In this document: positions 8,724 through 19,700 of the stretch, one piece after another
Layout of the letters: the number at the start of each line of letters is the position of its first letter
Numbering within the stretch: the stretch's first letter is position 1
NCBI GenBank assembly: GCA_023014485.1
Contig: JAJOZX010002577.1
Coordinates: 134,501-198,500 of the forward strand
Length of the DNA: 64,000 bases
Source of the DNA: Bathynomus jamesi
Lineage: Eukaryota > Arthropoda > Malacostraca > Isopoda > Cirolanidae
Direction: 5' to 3'
Notes under the pieces: model-generated
Databases searched by the model: none
What the model was told of the DNA's origin: nothing
Seen by the model: the letters and a program-made list of their open reading frames with translations, nothing else
Made by a program: the position numbers and the translations under genes

Positions 8724-10827
8724 CACATGTACCATAATGAAGATTCAGGTCAACTCATTTGGGTATAATTATGGCTGGAATGTTGAACGAGAAAAGGAAA
8801 ATGTACTTAAGAATGATTCTTCATATAAAGAGCAAAATGAGCAGTGTTTTAAAGCACATGTAAGGTAGAGTACCCTCTCCTTTTCTTCAAATTCTTACTT
8901 TATTGGGTATAGACCTAATAAAGTATTTGTTGTAAGGTATGTACAAGTAGCTAGCATTCCCCTATTGCAAAAGATACTCATTTTACTGAAAAGTCATTTA
9001 TACTTTACTGTATGGTATCAATCCAGTACCGATACATTTAAGTTTTTGTTCACCCAATGAATGTTGAAGTAAACTATCTTATAACCTTTTTTATTGCAGT
9101 CATTATTATGCCCCTGACCAAAAAATTTGGTGGGGCCATACTGGATTGCACTTATCTGTTCATCACATTTTTGTGTCTGGATGATAATTTTTGAACAACA
9201 ATAAGGACTACTACTACACAGTGATGTCGTGAAAAAAAATAAGGTTCTTGCATTACAGGTCAAAGGTCAAAAGGATTTTTTTTTTGTATCCAGGCTATAA
9301 CTCCTTAACCCATTATTGTAGTGCCAAGAGGTCTTTCCTGAGACTGAATAAAATCATCTGGCATTAGCCAGAATAAAATCAGCAAAGTGATGCTCGGTAC
9401 TAATGGGCAGAGCTGGGCACTTGCGGTACTGTGGTACTACCGCACTACCAAACCGGTACCGCATAACGCAGTACCGCAAAGGATCGCTGAAAGTACAGGC
9501 TGTACTTTCAGCGATCCTTTGCGGTACTGCGTTATGCGGTACCAGTTTGGTAGTGCGGTAGTACCGCAGTACCGCAAAAAAAACCGCAAGTGCCCAGCTC
9601 TGCTAATGGGTTAATCACTCAACATAAATTGGTGAAACTTTGAATGCACAAATCATGATGAGACAATGTGTCATGAACAAGAACCTACATTAAAGGTCAA
9701 AAGTCAAATAAAGGTCCATGCCATAACTTTTGAACCACTCTTACTAAATTGATGAAACTTGCGCAAGTATGGATCATTATAATATTTATTTTGAACAAGA
9801 CTCAGGGTCCCTGCAATAAAGGTCAAGGTCACAAATAGAGGTCCATGCCATAACTTTTGAGCTGCTCTACACAATTTGTTGAAACTTTACACCACTTGGA
9901 TCATCACAAAATTCAGGCTCCAGTATTGAAGGTCAAGAGGAGGTACATTCCATAATTTTTTAACAACTCACCATAAAGTCATGAAACTTCACAGTCCACA
10001 CGCACCTACAGATCATCACAAGACAATATGTCATGAATAAGACTGTTTCTTGCACCAAAGGTCAAGGTCACAAATATAGGAGGGGACACTGATGTCATTC
10101 TGACAGTTCTTGTTGTTTTTAAATCATCATAAAAAAGGTCTGAAATTGAAAAGGTACCAATGTGATTATTATTTAATATTTTGAATGCTTTTATTTGTAT
10201 TCAGTGTATAAATCAGATTGTTTCATATTCGGAAAGTTAATTACATTACAGTAATGTAACAAGAAAGCCATCAAGTTAGGTTTACCAACTGAACACACAC
10301 ACACACTACAGTACTGTAGTGTGTGCATTCAGTTGGTAAACCTACCTTGATGACTTTCTTGTTACATTACTCAAAGTTGTTACACTAATGTTCATGCATG
10401 AACAGAATAATGAATAAACTATAGATACCTTGACCAGTTTACACTATGTCAACACACCTGATTTTCTAGTATGAGAGAATAGGATAACGTTAGCTACAAT
10501 TCAAAATGTATTAGTACTGTGCTGTATCACTCGCAATGGAGTGTGTATCATGCTAAGTTATAGCATGCATTGATGGATTTATAGAATTATCATCCTTGTA
10601 TCTCAAGTTCATATGAACTTATTCTCGCAAAATATGAGACGAATCTTCCTCTTCACAGGAATGTTTATCCTCAGTGCCACTGCTTGCTGACCCCTGCTCT
10701 TCTGGTCATTACTGTTTCAGTTTCATTCCTCTCCTTTTATTTCTTGTGGAGTATCTCCTCCATTGAGAGACTTGCATCACTGGGGACTCTTCAGTTCATT
10801 GATGTCTTCAGTACAGTAAGTTATTAA
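8724..10827 (+). CDS. Two exons of an unrecognised membrane-protein gene
   Basis: Exon 8724-8859 follows a TTTCTTCATTGCAG acceptor and ends at a GTAAGG donor. It gives about 45 residues including VNSFGYNYGWNVEREKE. Exon 10585-10815 can be read in the matching phase 0 from a TTTATAG acceptor. It encodes a hydrophilic part (SSYELILAKYETNLPL), a Cys/His patch (YPQCHC) and a strongly hydrophobic segment (LLTPALLVITVSVSFLSFYF), probably membrane-spanning. It ends at a good donor (ACA|GTAAGT at 10816) or, if that is not used, at a TAA at 10825. The reading frame, splice signals and composition are gene-like, but I do not recognise the family. The first exon(s) would lie to the left. The intron holds an old AGGTCA repeat and a palindromic hAT element. 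Confidence 0.5.
9250..10090. repeat. Degenerate tandem repeat with AGGTCA motifs
   Basis: Four to five diverged units of roughly 115-125 bp. Recurring blocks are AAAGGTCAAGGTCACAAAT, GGTCCATGCCATAACTTTTG, TTGATGAAACTT and TCATGAACAAGACT. Nuclear-receptor-type half sites recur: AGGTCAAAGGTCA at 9257-9269 and TCAAGGTCA at 9823-9831 and 10062-10070. A hAT element (9408-9602) interrupts the array. Confidence 0.6.
9408..9602. mobile_element. Palindromic hAT-type MITE, 195 bp
   Basis: Bounded by an exact 8-bp duplication, CTAATGGG (9400-9407 and 9603-9610). The termini are CAGAGCTGGGCACTTGCGG and its inverse. Almost the whole element folds on itself through CAGTACCGCAAAGGATCGCT and its complement. 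It has no coding capacity. A second copy is at 40214-40422. Confidence 0.88.
10251..10370. repeat. 120-bp foldback repeat
   Basis: Two inverted arms of about 50 bp (GTAATGTAACAAGAAAG ... CTTTCTTGTTACATTAC) meet around CTACAGTACTGTAG, with one (AC)n-rich side. Arms match at nearly every base. It is intronic or intergenic and probably a MITE. Confidence 0.7.
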
Positions 10828-11274
10828 AGTAATTTCACACTGAACACTTTTAATAGTATCTCTGAATTAAAACTTGTCAAACTTAAACTAGATTTAAGTC
10901 TTTAAAGTTGGCAGCCATTTTTTAAGATTTATTGTTAAATTAGGCAGTAGCTAGTGCTTGAGTATTAAATAGGAAAGACTCAATCGGTCCTGAAACTCTG
11001 CACGAATTTTTTCAATGGTTTTGCCACTAGGTGGTCACTCATAGACCCATGTACTAGCCAATGTGCGTTGTTCAATCGTATAGTTGCTGCTATCATGACT
11101 CCAGATTTGAAAAAATTTACTGGAGCACAGCTCTGAATTTACTTTTTTTTCCCTTACACCACTAGATAGGTTAATGATAGTAAACTCTTGAATTGACGAC
11201 ATACCAATTACAAATTGTTTTAGCTAAACATAATAATACAATAATGTACAGTTTATAACTCACCTTAAGTTTAT

Positions 11275-11916
11275 TTATTCATTGCAGCAGCAATGTATTG
11301 ATTTACACTTGCTTAAATGGGCTATGGAAATGTCAAATTTGTTGCTTTTTGCTTTATTAGATTTGGATGCAACACTTGAACTTGAAGGCATATTTTGACT
11401 CTTCTCTTTATTAACCACAACAGCTTGGTGAGTTTCTTTTGTTAGGCGCAAAATTGCATTCAATGTCTTCTGGATTTGGGAATTTTCAAATTCCTCTAAA
11501 GCAGTTTTATTAGTCTGATGCGCAGATTCCTCACTTACCTTTTGTTTCTTAGGTGGAGGAGAAGCACTTTCTTCAGTCTGTGAAACATCTAGTGAAAAAG
11601 TTTCATTTTCTAGATTAGCAGTTGATGAAGTTGGTTCATTTTTCTGAGGTCTAGCACTAGCACATTTTGTGAACAAACTAAATGACTGCTTTGCCGTATC
11701 TCTTTGCTGCACTTCATCCTGGTATTTCTTTACTGCAATATCTAAGCTGTGGGCCCAAACTCTGGGACCTCTTGTATTGTAACAAATATTTTTTTTGGAA
11801 TTAAAATGTTCCTCCCAGTTTTGCTTCTTTGAATATTTGTTCTTGCATTGACCACAAAAGTAACCCCTTTTAACACCCTCACTTTTCTCTCCAACTTCAT
11901 CAATATTAGGATCCAT
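11275..11916 (-). CDS. Zinc-finger-like ORF, 213 aa, unrecognised
   Basis: A complete ATG-to-stop frame. Residues about 18-45 (GYFCGQCKNKYSKK... EHF ... NIC) have C-x2-C followed by H and C, like a single C2HC or degenerate C2H2 finger. The middle is polar and Ser/Thr/Lys rich with PPPKKQKV, a good nuclear-localisation signal, near residue 121. The C-terminus ends in a Cys cluster. Upstream on the same strand a TTTTTCAG acceptor lies about 20 bases before the ATG, and a GTGAGT donor lies just after the stop, so this may be one exon of a spliced transcript. It could be a transposon-derived nuclear protein, since hAT-like debris surrounds it. Family not recognised. Confidence 0.45.
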   Translation of the reverse strand: MDPNIDEVGEKSEGVKRGYFCGQCKNKYSKKQNWEEHFNSKKNICYNTRGPRVWAHSLDIAVKKYQDEVQQRDTAKQSFSLFTKCASARPQKNEPTSSTANLENETFSLDVSQTEESASPPPKKQKVSEESAHQTNKTALEEFENSQIQKTLNAILRLTKETHQAVVVNKEKSQNMPSSSSVASKSNKAKSNKFDISIAHLSKCKSIHCCCNE

Positions 11917-11944
11917 TATTGATTATTGACTACCTGAAAAAATA

Positions 11945-12110
11945 CAAAATAAGTAAAAGTTAGTAACTATAGTATGGTAAAAGTGAGTAAAAGTAAGTAA
12001 ATATAGTACAATGAAAGTAAGTAAAGTAAGTGCTTTAAACTTAGTAAAAGTAAGGAAGAGTAAGTAAAAGTAGGTAAGTTAAAGTAAGTAAAAGTAAGTT
12101 TAAACTTAAC
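11945..12110. repeat. Imperfect AAGTAAGTAA microsatellite
   Basis: Repeated AGTAAAAGTAAGTAA-type motifs with many interruptions, immediately upstream (minus sense) of the 11275-11916 ORF. Confidence 0.6.
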
Positions 12111-13152
12111 TAAACTTTTCAATTCTAGAGTCATGGTGGATTACTTAAAACCGCACAAGTAATTATCTGGCCAATTTATCAAACCTGGCCGAGATCAATG
12201 GAACATAGTCCAATCCTGATAATTTTATATTAAAAAAATATACGTTTTAATAAAATTTTAATTATCAAAACATTGAAGCTTAACAAAAAATAAAAATAAT
12301 TGTTAAATATGGAATTACCAACAAAACTTAAAATAACTAAATTTGTAATTTAAAAAAATTGGTTTGTACAAGAACGTATACGCAAAAAAATTGCATAACG
12401 TCTAGCGGATGAACAAAACCCAAACCCAAATTTACTTTTTCTCATGGTCAAATTTACTGGAGCAATGCTCCCAAGATCCCAGGAATCTGGAGTCATTCAT
12501 GGCTGCTATCACCCATTTCAAATGCGTCTTAAAGAAAAATGAAAATCAGTTAGTATTTTACTGGAGTGACAAGACATTGTGGACACCCTGTACAATTAAG
12601 AAAGCATTAGAGTCTGAAAACTCAAAACTTAAACCATATTTGAAAAGTAATTTCTCTTCATAAATTGGAAGAAAAATACGAAAGAATACATACGAAAATT
12701 TTCTACTTTCCCACTCAATGAAAACGCAAGAAAAAGGAAAAATTTCACAAACTCGTCAGGTGGTAGCGAACCCTCGTGACAGGGCACGTGTGTTTAATCT
12801 TCCCTAAAAGTTTGTAAGTGAACTCAAACCAGGGCTGTGCAAAGAGAGGCGGGGGGAGCCACAGGGGCTTGAGCCCCTGCCCTTTTCCCTCCCTGACTCA
12901 GAAATCATGGAGAGAAAAGGGCAGCTTGAAATTGGAACTATATAGACATGAGCAAGACTTGATGGCCGATATCTTCGCGATCTATGATTAGCGACGGCTG
13001 TGAAATTACCCTGGACACCAAATGAACATTGACTTATTAACAGAACGACCACGACTACAACTTGCTTCGACTTAGGACGTAGCCTACAAGAGATTTACGG
13101 TATGTACCCTACTCTTTATGACCGGTCTTTTCCGAAAACAGAGGATAAACAA

Positions 13153-13767
13153 CACTAGCGGATTTACGGGAGGGGGGGGGCCATTGGTCTTGGCGCCCCT
13201 TCCAAATGCTTTATTTTTTGTAATAAATATTTTAATTTCTAAAAGCAAAAAAGTACATACTTTTTTAAATTCTAAAAATATCACCACCCTTGTAAATACC
13301 TGGCAACTTACCTTTTAATTTTATTTTTAGAAACTCTGTATAAAATAATATTTCCCTTCATATACTCGATTAAATTATGCTTTCCAGCTTTACATATGCA
13401 TTTATTAATGGTTGTAAGAATTTGTAGACACTAGATTAATGTGTTTGTAAACCCTTTGTGTAGTACAATATTCACATTCACGATCTTCCTCTCTCGAAAT
13501 GACTGATTCAGGTAATACTTTGAACAGATGGATTAGATAACATCAATCAAATTAGTTCCAATATTCACTACCAGAAACTTAGTATTTAACTACATTTTAG
13601 TAAACACTAAAAATTTGCCTGCTTGTGCTTAAAGGGTTAACATGTGTATTTTTAATTCCAGTGTATGTAATTATATTTATCTATAATTAAACATTATTTT
13701 GGCGCAATTTTTACATATGTAAAGGTCTGCCCCCCATCCCCACTTTAAAATCCTAGATCCGCTACTG
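13153..13767. mobile_element. hAT-type non-autonomous element, 615 bp
   Basis: The termini are CACTAGCGGATTTACGGG and the inverse of CAGTAGCGGATCTAGGA. The flanking 8-mers ATAAACAA and ATAGACAA match at 7 of 8. It has no transposase. Sequence between is AT-rich with a G-run near the left end and a C-run near the right. Confidence 0.7.
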
Positions 13768-13776
13768 ATAGACAAA

Positions 13777-14121
13777 TAATCTAACGTAAAGAAAGTCTCT
13801 GTGAAATCAACATAAACTTACAAAGGGAAAGTTGGTTGATTATGGATTGTTTACACACTAATTCTGGTGGAAATTTCCACCGGATTGTCTGGGCATTAGG
13901 CAGTCAAACACGGACATAGGTTTTCCATAAGAGCATTCACCCACCTGCATCAATTTAAACAACCCCATTTCACATAAACTTTATTCTGGAATGTGCCTAA
14001 TGCTCAGACCATTCGGTGGAAACTTCCAACAGAATTAGTGTCTAAACAATCCATAATCAACCAACACCTTCCCTTTGTAAGTTTATGTTGGCTTTACAGA
14101 GACTTTGTTTACGTTAGATTA
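13777..14121. repeat. 345-bp foldback element
   Basis: It begins TAATCTAACGTAAAGAAAG and ends in the inverse CGTTAGATTA. The two arms, about 140 bp each, include AACATAAACTTACAAAGGGA and GGTGGAAATTTCCACC-like stretches. The loop contains TTTATTCTGGAATG. It abuts the hAT element at 13153-13767. Confidence 0.7.
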
Positions 14122-15176
14122 ATTCCCTGACGATGGGTATTGCTGAATAAACGAAAGGCTTTAGAAACAGTTTTCTTTTTCCCTCGTGGATTTGCATGAT
14201 AGATAGATAGAGAGAGATATAAAAGCCCGCATGGTATAGCCTAAACATAGTGTTTTAAATTTTAACATTAGTACCAACTTAAATAAGCAGTCTGAAGGTG
14301 CAGTATAGAGTTCTCAGAACCCAAATGTCGGTATCATGGACTGGATGCATCAGCGGACAATGAGAAGGGATTTCAACTTTCAAGTCTAAGTCGTCGATTC
14401 ACTGTCGTAAGAGACTTGGTTGTTGATGACCTCGGAAACTGAAATTTTCGTAGATTGTCGTCTGTGGCCCTTCCTTTACTTCCGAAAAGACTCCCCTTTC
14501 ATTACAAACTTTTAATTCTGCTTTTCTTACAGAAGTATGAAGTAGACATTGCTTGGAGCTGTTGCGACAATCATGCCTTTGGAAAGGTGCGGTACGACTT
14601 TTATTATTATTATTATTAGTAGTAGTAGTAGTATCGATGGTAAACACTTCAGTTCTGTAATTATCTAACCTTAAAATTAGGGGTGCACCAGATAAGGTAT
14701 CCGGCCGGATAGCCGGATATTAACTACATGAATTGAATCACATTTTACACGAAACTGTTCCATTTATTAACACATACAAAGGCAGAATACGATTCTATTG
14801 AAAAATTAAATTTTTCATTGTAAATTTTAGTTAGTTCGACAAATGTCTTTATTTTTAAAATTCTAAACTTGCGCTCGTAAGTTTATATTATCTAATTTCA
14901 CTTTTACAAATGTATCCTTTTAAAGTATTTTCTAAACTCTATAAACTGCTAAATTTACACACATACGTATTCACTATAATATAAATATATTTACCTGGTG
15001 TCGGTAAGAGAAGGGAGATAGCCTATAACAACAACTCTTATCAGACGCAACTGCCAAATAATACTGCTACCGTATTAGACATCTGGTGTACGAGTCAAAA
15101 CTGCGACAGGGAACACTTTTGAAGCGGACAAAATTTTTCTATTGTGACTTTCTTTTTTTTATTAATATACTGTTTA

Positions 15177-16115
15177 TAAGCACACCGGACAAAAAATTAG
15201 TCACCCCTCTCAGAATGTACCTAATAACGTGTGATGGCGCCTCTGGCCTTGATAACCGCACGAATCCGGCGAGGCAGAGACTCTACGAGGTTGTGCATGT
15301 ACTGAACATCGATTTGCTGCCACTCGTTCATCAGCCGGTCCCGAAGTTCCGCCAGAGTCCTGCGCTTCACTTTCTGTTTCCAGCCTGAACAACACCTTCG
15401 ACGCATTCAGGATTAAAGGCTTCATTGGACCTGCGATGTACTCGTCGCCTCCCTTCATTGGAGAACAAACAAAACGGGACTCATCGGACCAAATTACACG
15501 TTTCCAATCTGCCGCAGTCCAGTTTTTGTGCCTCTGAGCCCATTTATAACGTGCCAATTTGTGACTTGCTGTTAACAGCGGCCTCTTCCGTGTACCCTGC
15601 TCCAGATGTCCATCGCATGCAGTTCTCGTCGCAATGTCCGTTCGGAATTGGTCGCTGGGAACCTCATTGGTTTCTTGGAGCAATTGTTCTCTGGTTTGAA
15701 AACGATTTGCAGTTACTAGACGAGAAACATGGCGGCGGCCCTATTGTCGAGATTGTTTTTCGGCCACAGTTACGCCGTCGATTGTCAGTTGATTGCGAAC
15801 TACACCACTCTTTGTAAACTCGCTGGACAGTACGCGTTGGCACACCAACAAATTGGGCTACTTCACACATTTTGTGTCCGTGAGCTCTGCCAAACACGAT
15901 GGCTCCTTTTTGCCACTGAGTAACGTCTGCCTCACGACCTATTTTGCAGACTATATCCAATAGTTCTTCACCACCTCACGAAACAGATCTGATCCTGTGT
16001 GCTACGTCACCGCTACTTGTCACTTACCAATGCTACATCAGCGCCCTCTGTGTGACCTTGAACTTCCTACTATCGGTGCTATTAGGGGTGACTAATTTTT
16101 TGTCCGGTGTGCTTA
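15177..16115 (-). mobile_element. Tc1-like element, internally deleted
   Basis: Inverted termini AAGCACACCGGACAAAAAAT at both ends with TA flanks. The coding strand is minus. A related copy with a different deletion is at 52733-53676. It lies inside the hAT element 14678-16550, so it inserted later. Confidence 0.85.
15210..15960 (-). pseudogene. Tc1 transposase pseudogene
   Basis: Three overlapping minus-strand frames cover the gene. 15960-15664 carries the N-terminal helix-turn-helix DNA-binding region (HKMCEVAQFVGVPTRTVQRV). 15683-15210 carries the start of the catalytic domain, with the first aspartate in VIWSDESRF near residue 69. A third frame (15406-15221) carries the C-terminus (LAELRDRLMNEWQQIDV). 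The segment with the second catalytic region (GGGSVMFWG-type motif) is missing between the first D and the C-terminus. Transposase cuts and joins element ends at TA sites; this copy cannot be active because of the frameshifts and deletion. Confidence 0.82.
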
Positions 16116-16211
16116 TATTTCTATAGATTTTCTTAGTTGTCGAAAGTTGTTTTGTGAAAATATCTTAAATTCTGTTTTGCATCAAAGTTTGTTGAAATTC
16201 AGAATTTTCCG

Positions 16212-16330
16212 TAGCTAGATGCGTGTTAAAACGAATAATTATCCAAGTTTCTGCGTAAGAACAACAATAATAAAATTTTGAGAGATGTAGAAGTGAAGTC
16301 TTATTTTTCTAAGTCTTTTTAGGCTAACAG
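16212..16330. repeat. 119-bp block repeated exactly at 19036-19154
   Basis: It begins TAGCTAGATGCGTGTTAAAA and ends TTTTTAGGCTAACAG. I find no mismatch to the copy 2.8 kb downstream. This copy lies inside a hAT element. Confidence 0.85.
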
Positions 16331-16764
16331 CATTATGGGTAGCTGTGACATAGAGTAGTATAGAAAGAGTGATGAAATAAAACAAACAACCCAGTTCCAT
16401 TCTTAAAAACAGACTAACTCGCGATACTGATACTTTCGTAGAAGCATGAAGAAATGTTGCCTCGAGTATCGAAGATTGTGTTAAGGGATTTAAGTCTCAA
16501 TTATACGGTATCCGGCCGAATAGTAAATTCTGCTATTTAGTACACCCCTACTTAAAATGTGCTACACCTATACAGTATCCCTTTTATAAAATTCTCTAAG
16601 AGGCATAAGTCCAGCGGACGATTGTTACACCACTTTTACACAGCTTAATTTAACCTAACCCGTCTTCTGCCAGGTACCCTAACCCGCCAACGCATTTTTT
16701 TTTCGATACGTTGTAGACGAACTGTCACTCTTCCTTAGTTTTAAAGTAGTTTTTTTGTTGGCAG

Positions 16765-19700
16765 CTCAACATGCTACAAATTGAGCCAAGTCCCATCAAC
16801 TTGCACGAGAACGTGACCCTGTCTGTCGATGCGGAAGTGTTCCAGGACATTGTTTCTCCTCTTTCCGTAAGTTTCAGGAAGTAGTCGGAACATGGTTCAT
16901 ATGTGCGTATAAGTTTATTTCAAAATCAGGCGTTTTCATTAAACCCGAACAAGAAAATTTTAAGAGGGTTCACAAAATCGTGTGTAGGACGGTGGGATAT
17001 TGCTAAAGGGAGCTTTCGTTTTTAATTTATTCGCTCGCTTAGTCGTTATTAAATTTGAACCAGTGGCAGACTCTCACTGAGGCTGAAGCCTCAGGCTCCC
17101 ATGCTTGAGGGGCCCCCCAATCAACCGAGTTTCGATGATATAATTCGAGATTTCGCAAACTACTTTGATTAAATATGACAGAGTACACAAACACAAATTC
17201 CCCGTTTTATTTTGTTTTATAGGCCCTAAAGTAAAGTTTATACTGTTTGGTTTTGGCAAACGGCAAAATACACTGTGTTAAGGTACTTTTAAGTTTGTTT
17301 CTCAGTTAGCCTGAGCACCGTACATATAATTCGTGTAAATGTAGTATGTACTGTACGTGTATTGTTAATAAAAAGCTATAGGAAGGGGGCCCCATATTCT
17401 TCATTGTCCCTGGGCTCCGAAGTGTCCTAATCCGCCTCTGGTTTGAACTATATAAATAGTAGATATTTCTTAAGTATTATATTTTCCATTTTGTAGAAGG
17501 TTCGTAAGTATACGATACGAATACTTTAATTTACAAAACCTGTTGAAAATGTTCTTTTCATTTTTGCTTACGTTGTTGTGTCGATTTAGTGTCATATTTT
17601 TTTCCCTTTAATGCGATAATGAATTTAAAGAATCGTTTCTTTAGGGATTCTTAAGCTAAATAGTAGGGACAAGCGGGAGCTCGCTATCGCTCGCGACCGT
17701 TGTACAACTTGGCCCTCCGGGCGGGTAGCACTGTGATCCAACTACAAAATTTTAAAAAACGCCATTACCCCCACCCCTACCCCCGCGGGTCCGGGCGTCC
17801 TTTTCTGTAGTTTTATCGCGGTGCTGGGGCTTTTGGACCCAGTAATTGCGATCTAGGACCAGGAAACTTGACGGAGCACATCGGCAGCTCATGGGCTATC
17901 AGTTGGTGGTGGTTGCAGAATTTTCCGATGTGCCGTTTAGTCTGTGCACGGTTCCGAAGAAAGCGGACAGACACATTTTAGCTCAATAGTATATAGGATG
18001 TACGATATATCGTTATCGGTGATATCGGTAGATTTTTAACCGTATCGGCCGATATTTCAGAAGTATGACTTTTCCAAAATTATGAATAAAACGATTTAGA
18101 TGATGAAATTTCCACTATTTTATTGTTTTATCACTTCACATAACTAGTTATTTTTTCATCATAGCCTTTTATTTTATTTTAATCATAGCCCAGGTCTTAA
18201 GAAATGTAGCACAAGTTTCTTTTAAAACAGCCAATCAAACAAGTGTAAATCCTTTGAGAAATAGATATAAAGCTTAGAAAACCAAAAAACTATCTTATAG
18301 TCATACCTAGCTGATTAAAAACACATTTACTAAGCCCAACCTAGGCCCGCAGTCCAATTGTATAACAAACAAAACTGACATCTAATGCAGTGTTGCCATC
18401 TTTAATGAAAAGGATTATGGCTTTGTTGCCAAATTTTCAACACGGAAAATAAATTATGAATGTTACAGAAATATGACAAACTAATAAACCCTAGCTGGGT
18501 ATAGGTATCGGTTATCGGCTAATGAATTTAAAACGTTTTTTTCTTGTGTAATTTGATGTGTACTGTTTGAAAATGACCTTCATTTCCTTGGGAAATGTGC
18601 CGTTTTTCTAGAAATTCCCTATATCGTATGCGGACATAATTCCGCTACGCATCGGAGAAAAATAGTGGATGCGTTCATCTTCGTTATAAAATCGGTTAAA
18701 TAGGTATCTCGCGAAATATTGGGGGTTATGTTCTCTTATTCTCTGACCTCAACACCCAATTGAATGCTCGGTTAGGTCAACTGTACGTCCTTCATGATTG
18801 GTTAGGTTAAGTCATGATATTTTCGTTAGTTTTAACGAAAATATCACAAATTAACCTAACCAATCATCAAGGGCGTACAGTTGACCTAACCGGCCATTCA
18901 TTTAACCTGAGTTATTTAATTAGGTTTCGTTAGGTTAGGTCATTTCTGAAAAAATGGCACATTTCTCAAGGAAATAAAGGTCATTCTCAAACAGTACGCA
19001 TCAAATTACATAAGAAAAACATGTTTTCAATTCATTAGCTAGATGCGTGTTAAAACGAATAATTATCCAAGTTTCTGCGTAAGAACAACAATAATAAAAT
19101 TTTGAGAGATGTAGAAGTGAAGTCTTATTTTTCTAAGTCTTTTTAGGCTAACAGGAGTGGATTTAATGACTTTGCGTAAAATAATTTTAAATAGTAAATA
19201 TAGGAAATTTCTTTTTAGGTGAAGCTTAAAATTATGAAGAAGGTGTGGCTCTGGATAACAATTCCTTGCATAAACTCCATCGGGTCTTGCTCGTACGAAG
19301 ACATTTGCAGTTTTTCGCCCTACCACCATAATTCAACGTGCGTCCTACCTCTTCCCCATTCATTCCTCCCCTGCAACTGTCCCATCAAAAAGGTACTTTG
19401 GCTCTTTTTTCCGCTTACGTTAAAATGGCCGTAAACTTAAGATTCGTGTTTCTACGTTAATTCTTATCGATTCAGAGTGAAATTGTTTTCTTCATATTTG
19501 CCTTCAAATAATTACGTTAAATCTCCCTACCTTCTACTGAAGAAACTTGTTGACCTTTTGAGTCGATAGTGTTTTGTAATTCTCATTAAATACGCCACAT
19601 TTTACTCCCCGCTACTCTTGGCTTTCAAGAAGAGCATTCTAAGTTGTTATTACCTTTGAAAGATTTTATAATACGCGTTTCAAATAGCCGAGGGGGGTTG

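Larger units (their letters stand above)
14678..16550. mobile_element. hAT-type element, 1873 bp, hosting a Tc1 copy
   Basis: An exact 8-bp target duplication, CTTAAAAT, lies at 14670-14677 and 16551-16558. The termini are TAGGGGTGCACCAGATAAGG and the inverse TAGGGGTGTACTAAATAGC, followed inside by GTATCCGGCCG on both sides. A Tc1-like element (15177-16115) is nested within it. No hAT transposase frame is visible. The 119-bp block at 16212-16330 recurs exactly at 19036-19154. Confidence 0.85.

Noticed and set aside
10652..10690. Small signal-peptide-like ORF (MRRIFLFTGMFIL...) as the first exon of the GM2A-like gene
   Set aside because: It stops after 18 codons with no donor, and another frame of the same DNA is a better membrane-protein exon.
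12409..12663. 84-codon plus-strand ORF
   Set aside because: No family, no splice or promoter support, surrounded by element debris.
15086..15923. Plus-strand ORFs over the Tc1 element
   Set aside because: They are shadows of the minus-strand transposase, which carries the recognisable motifs.
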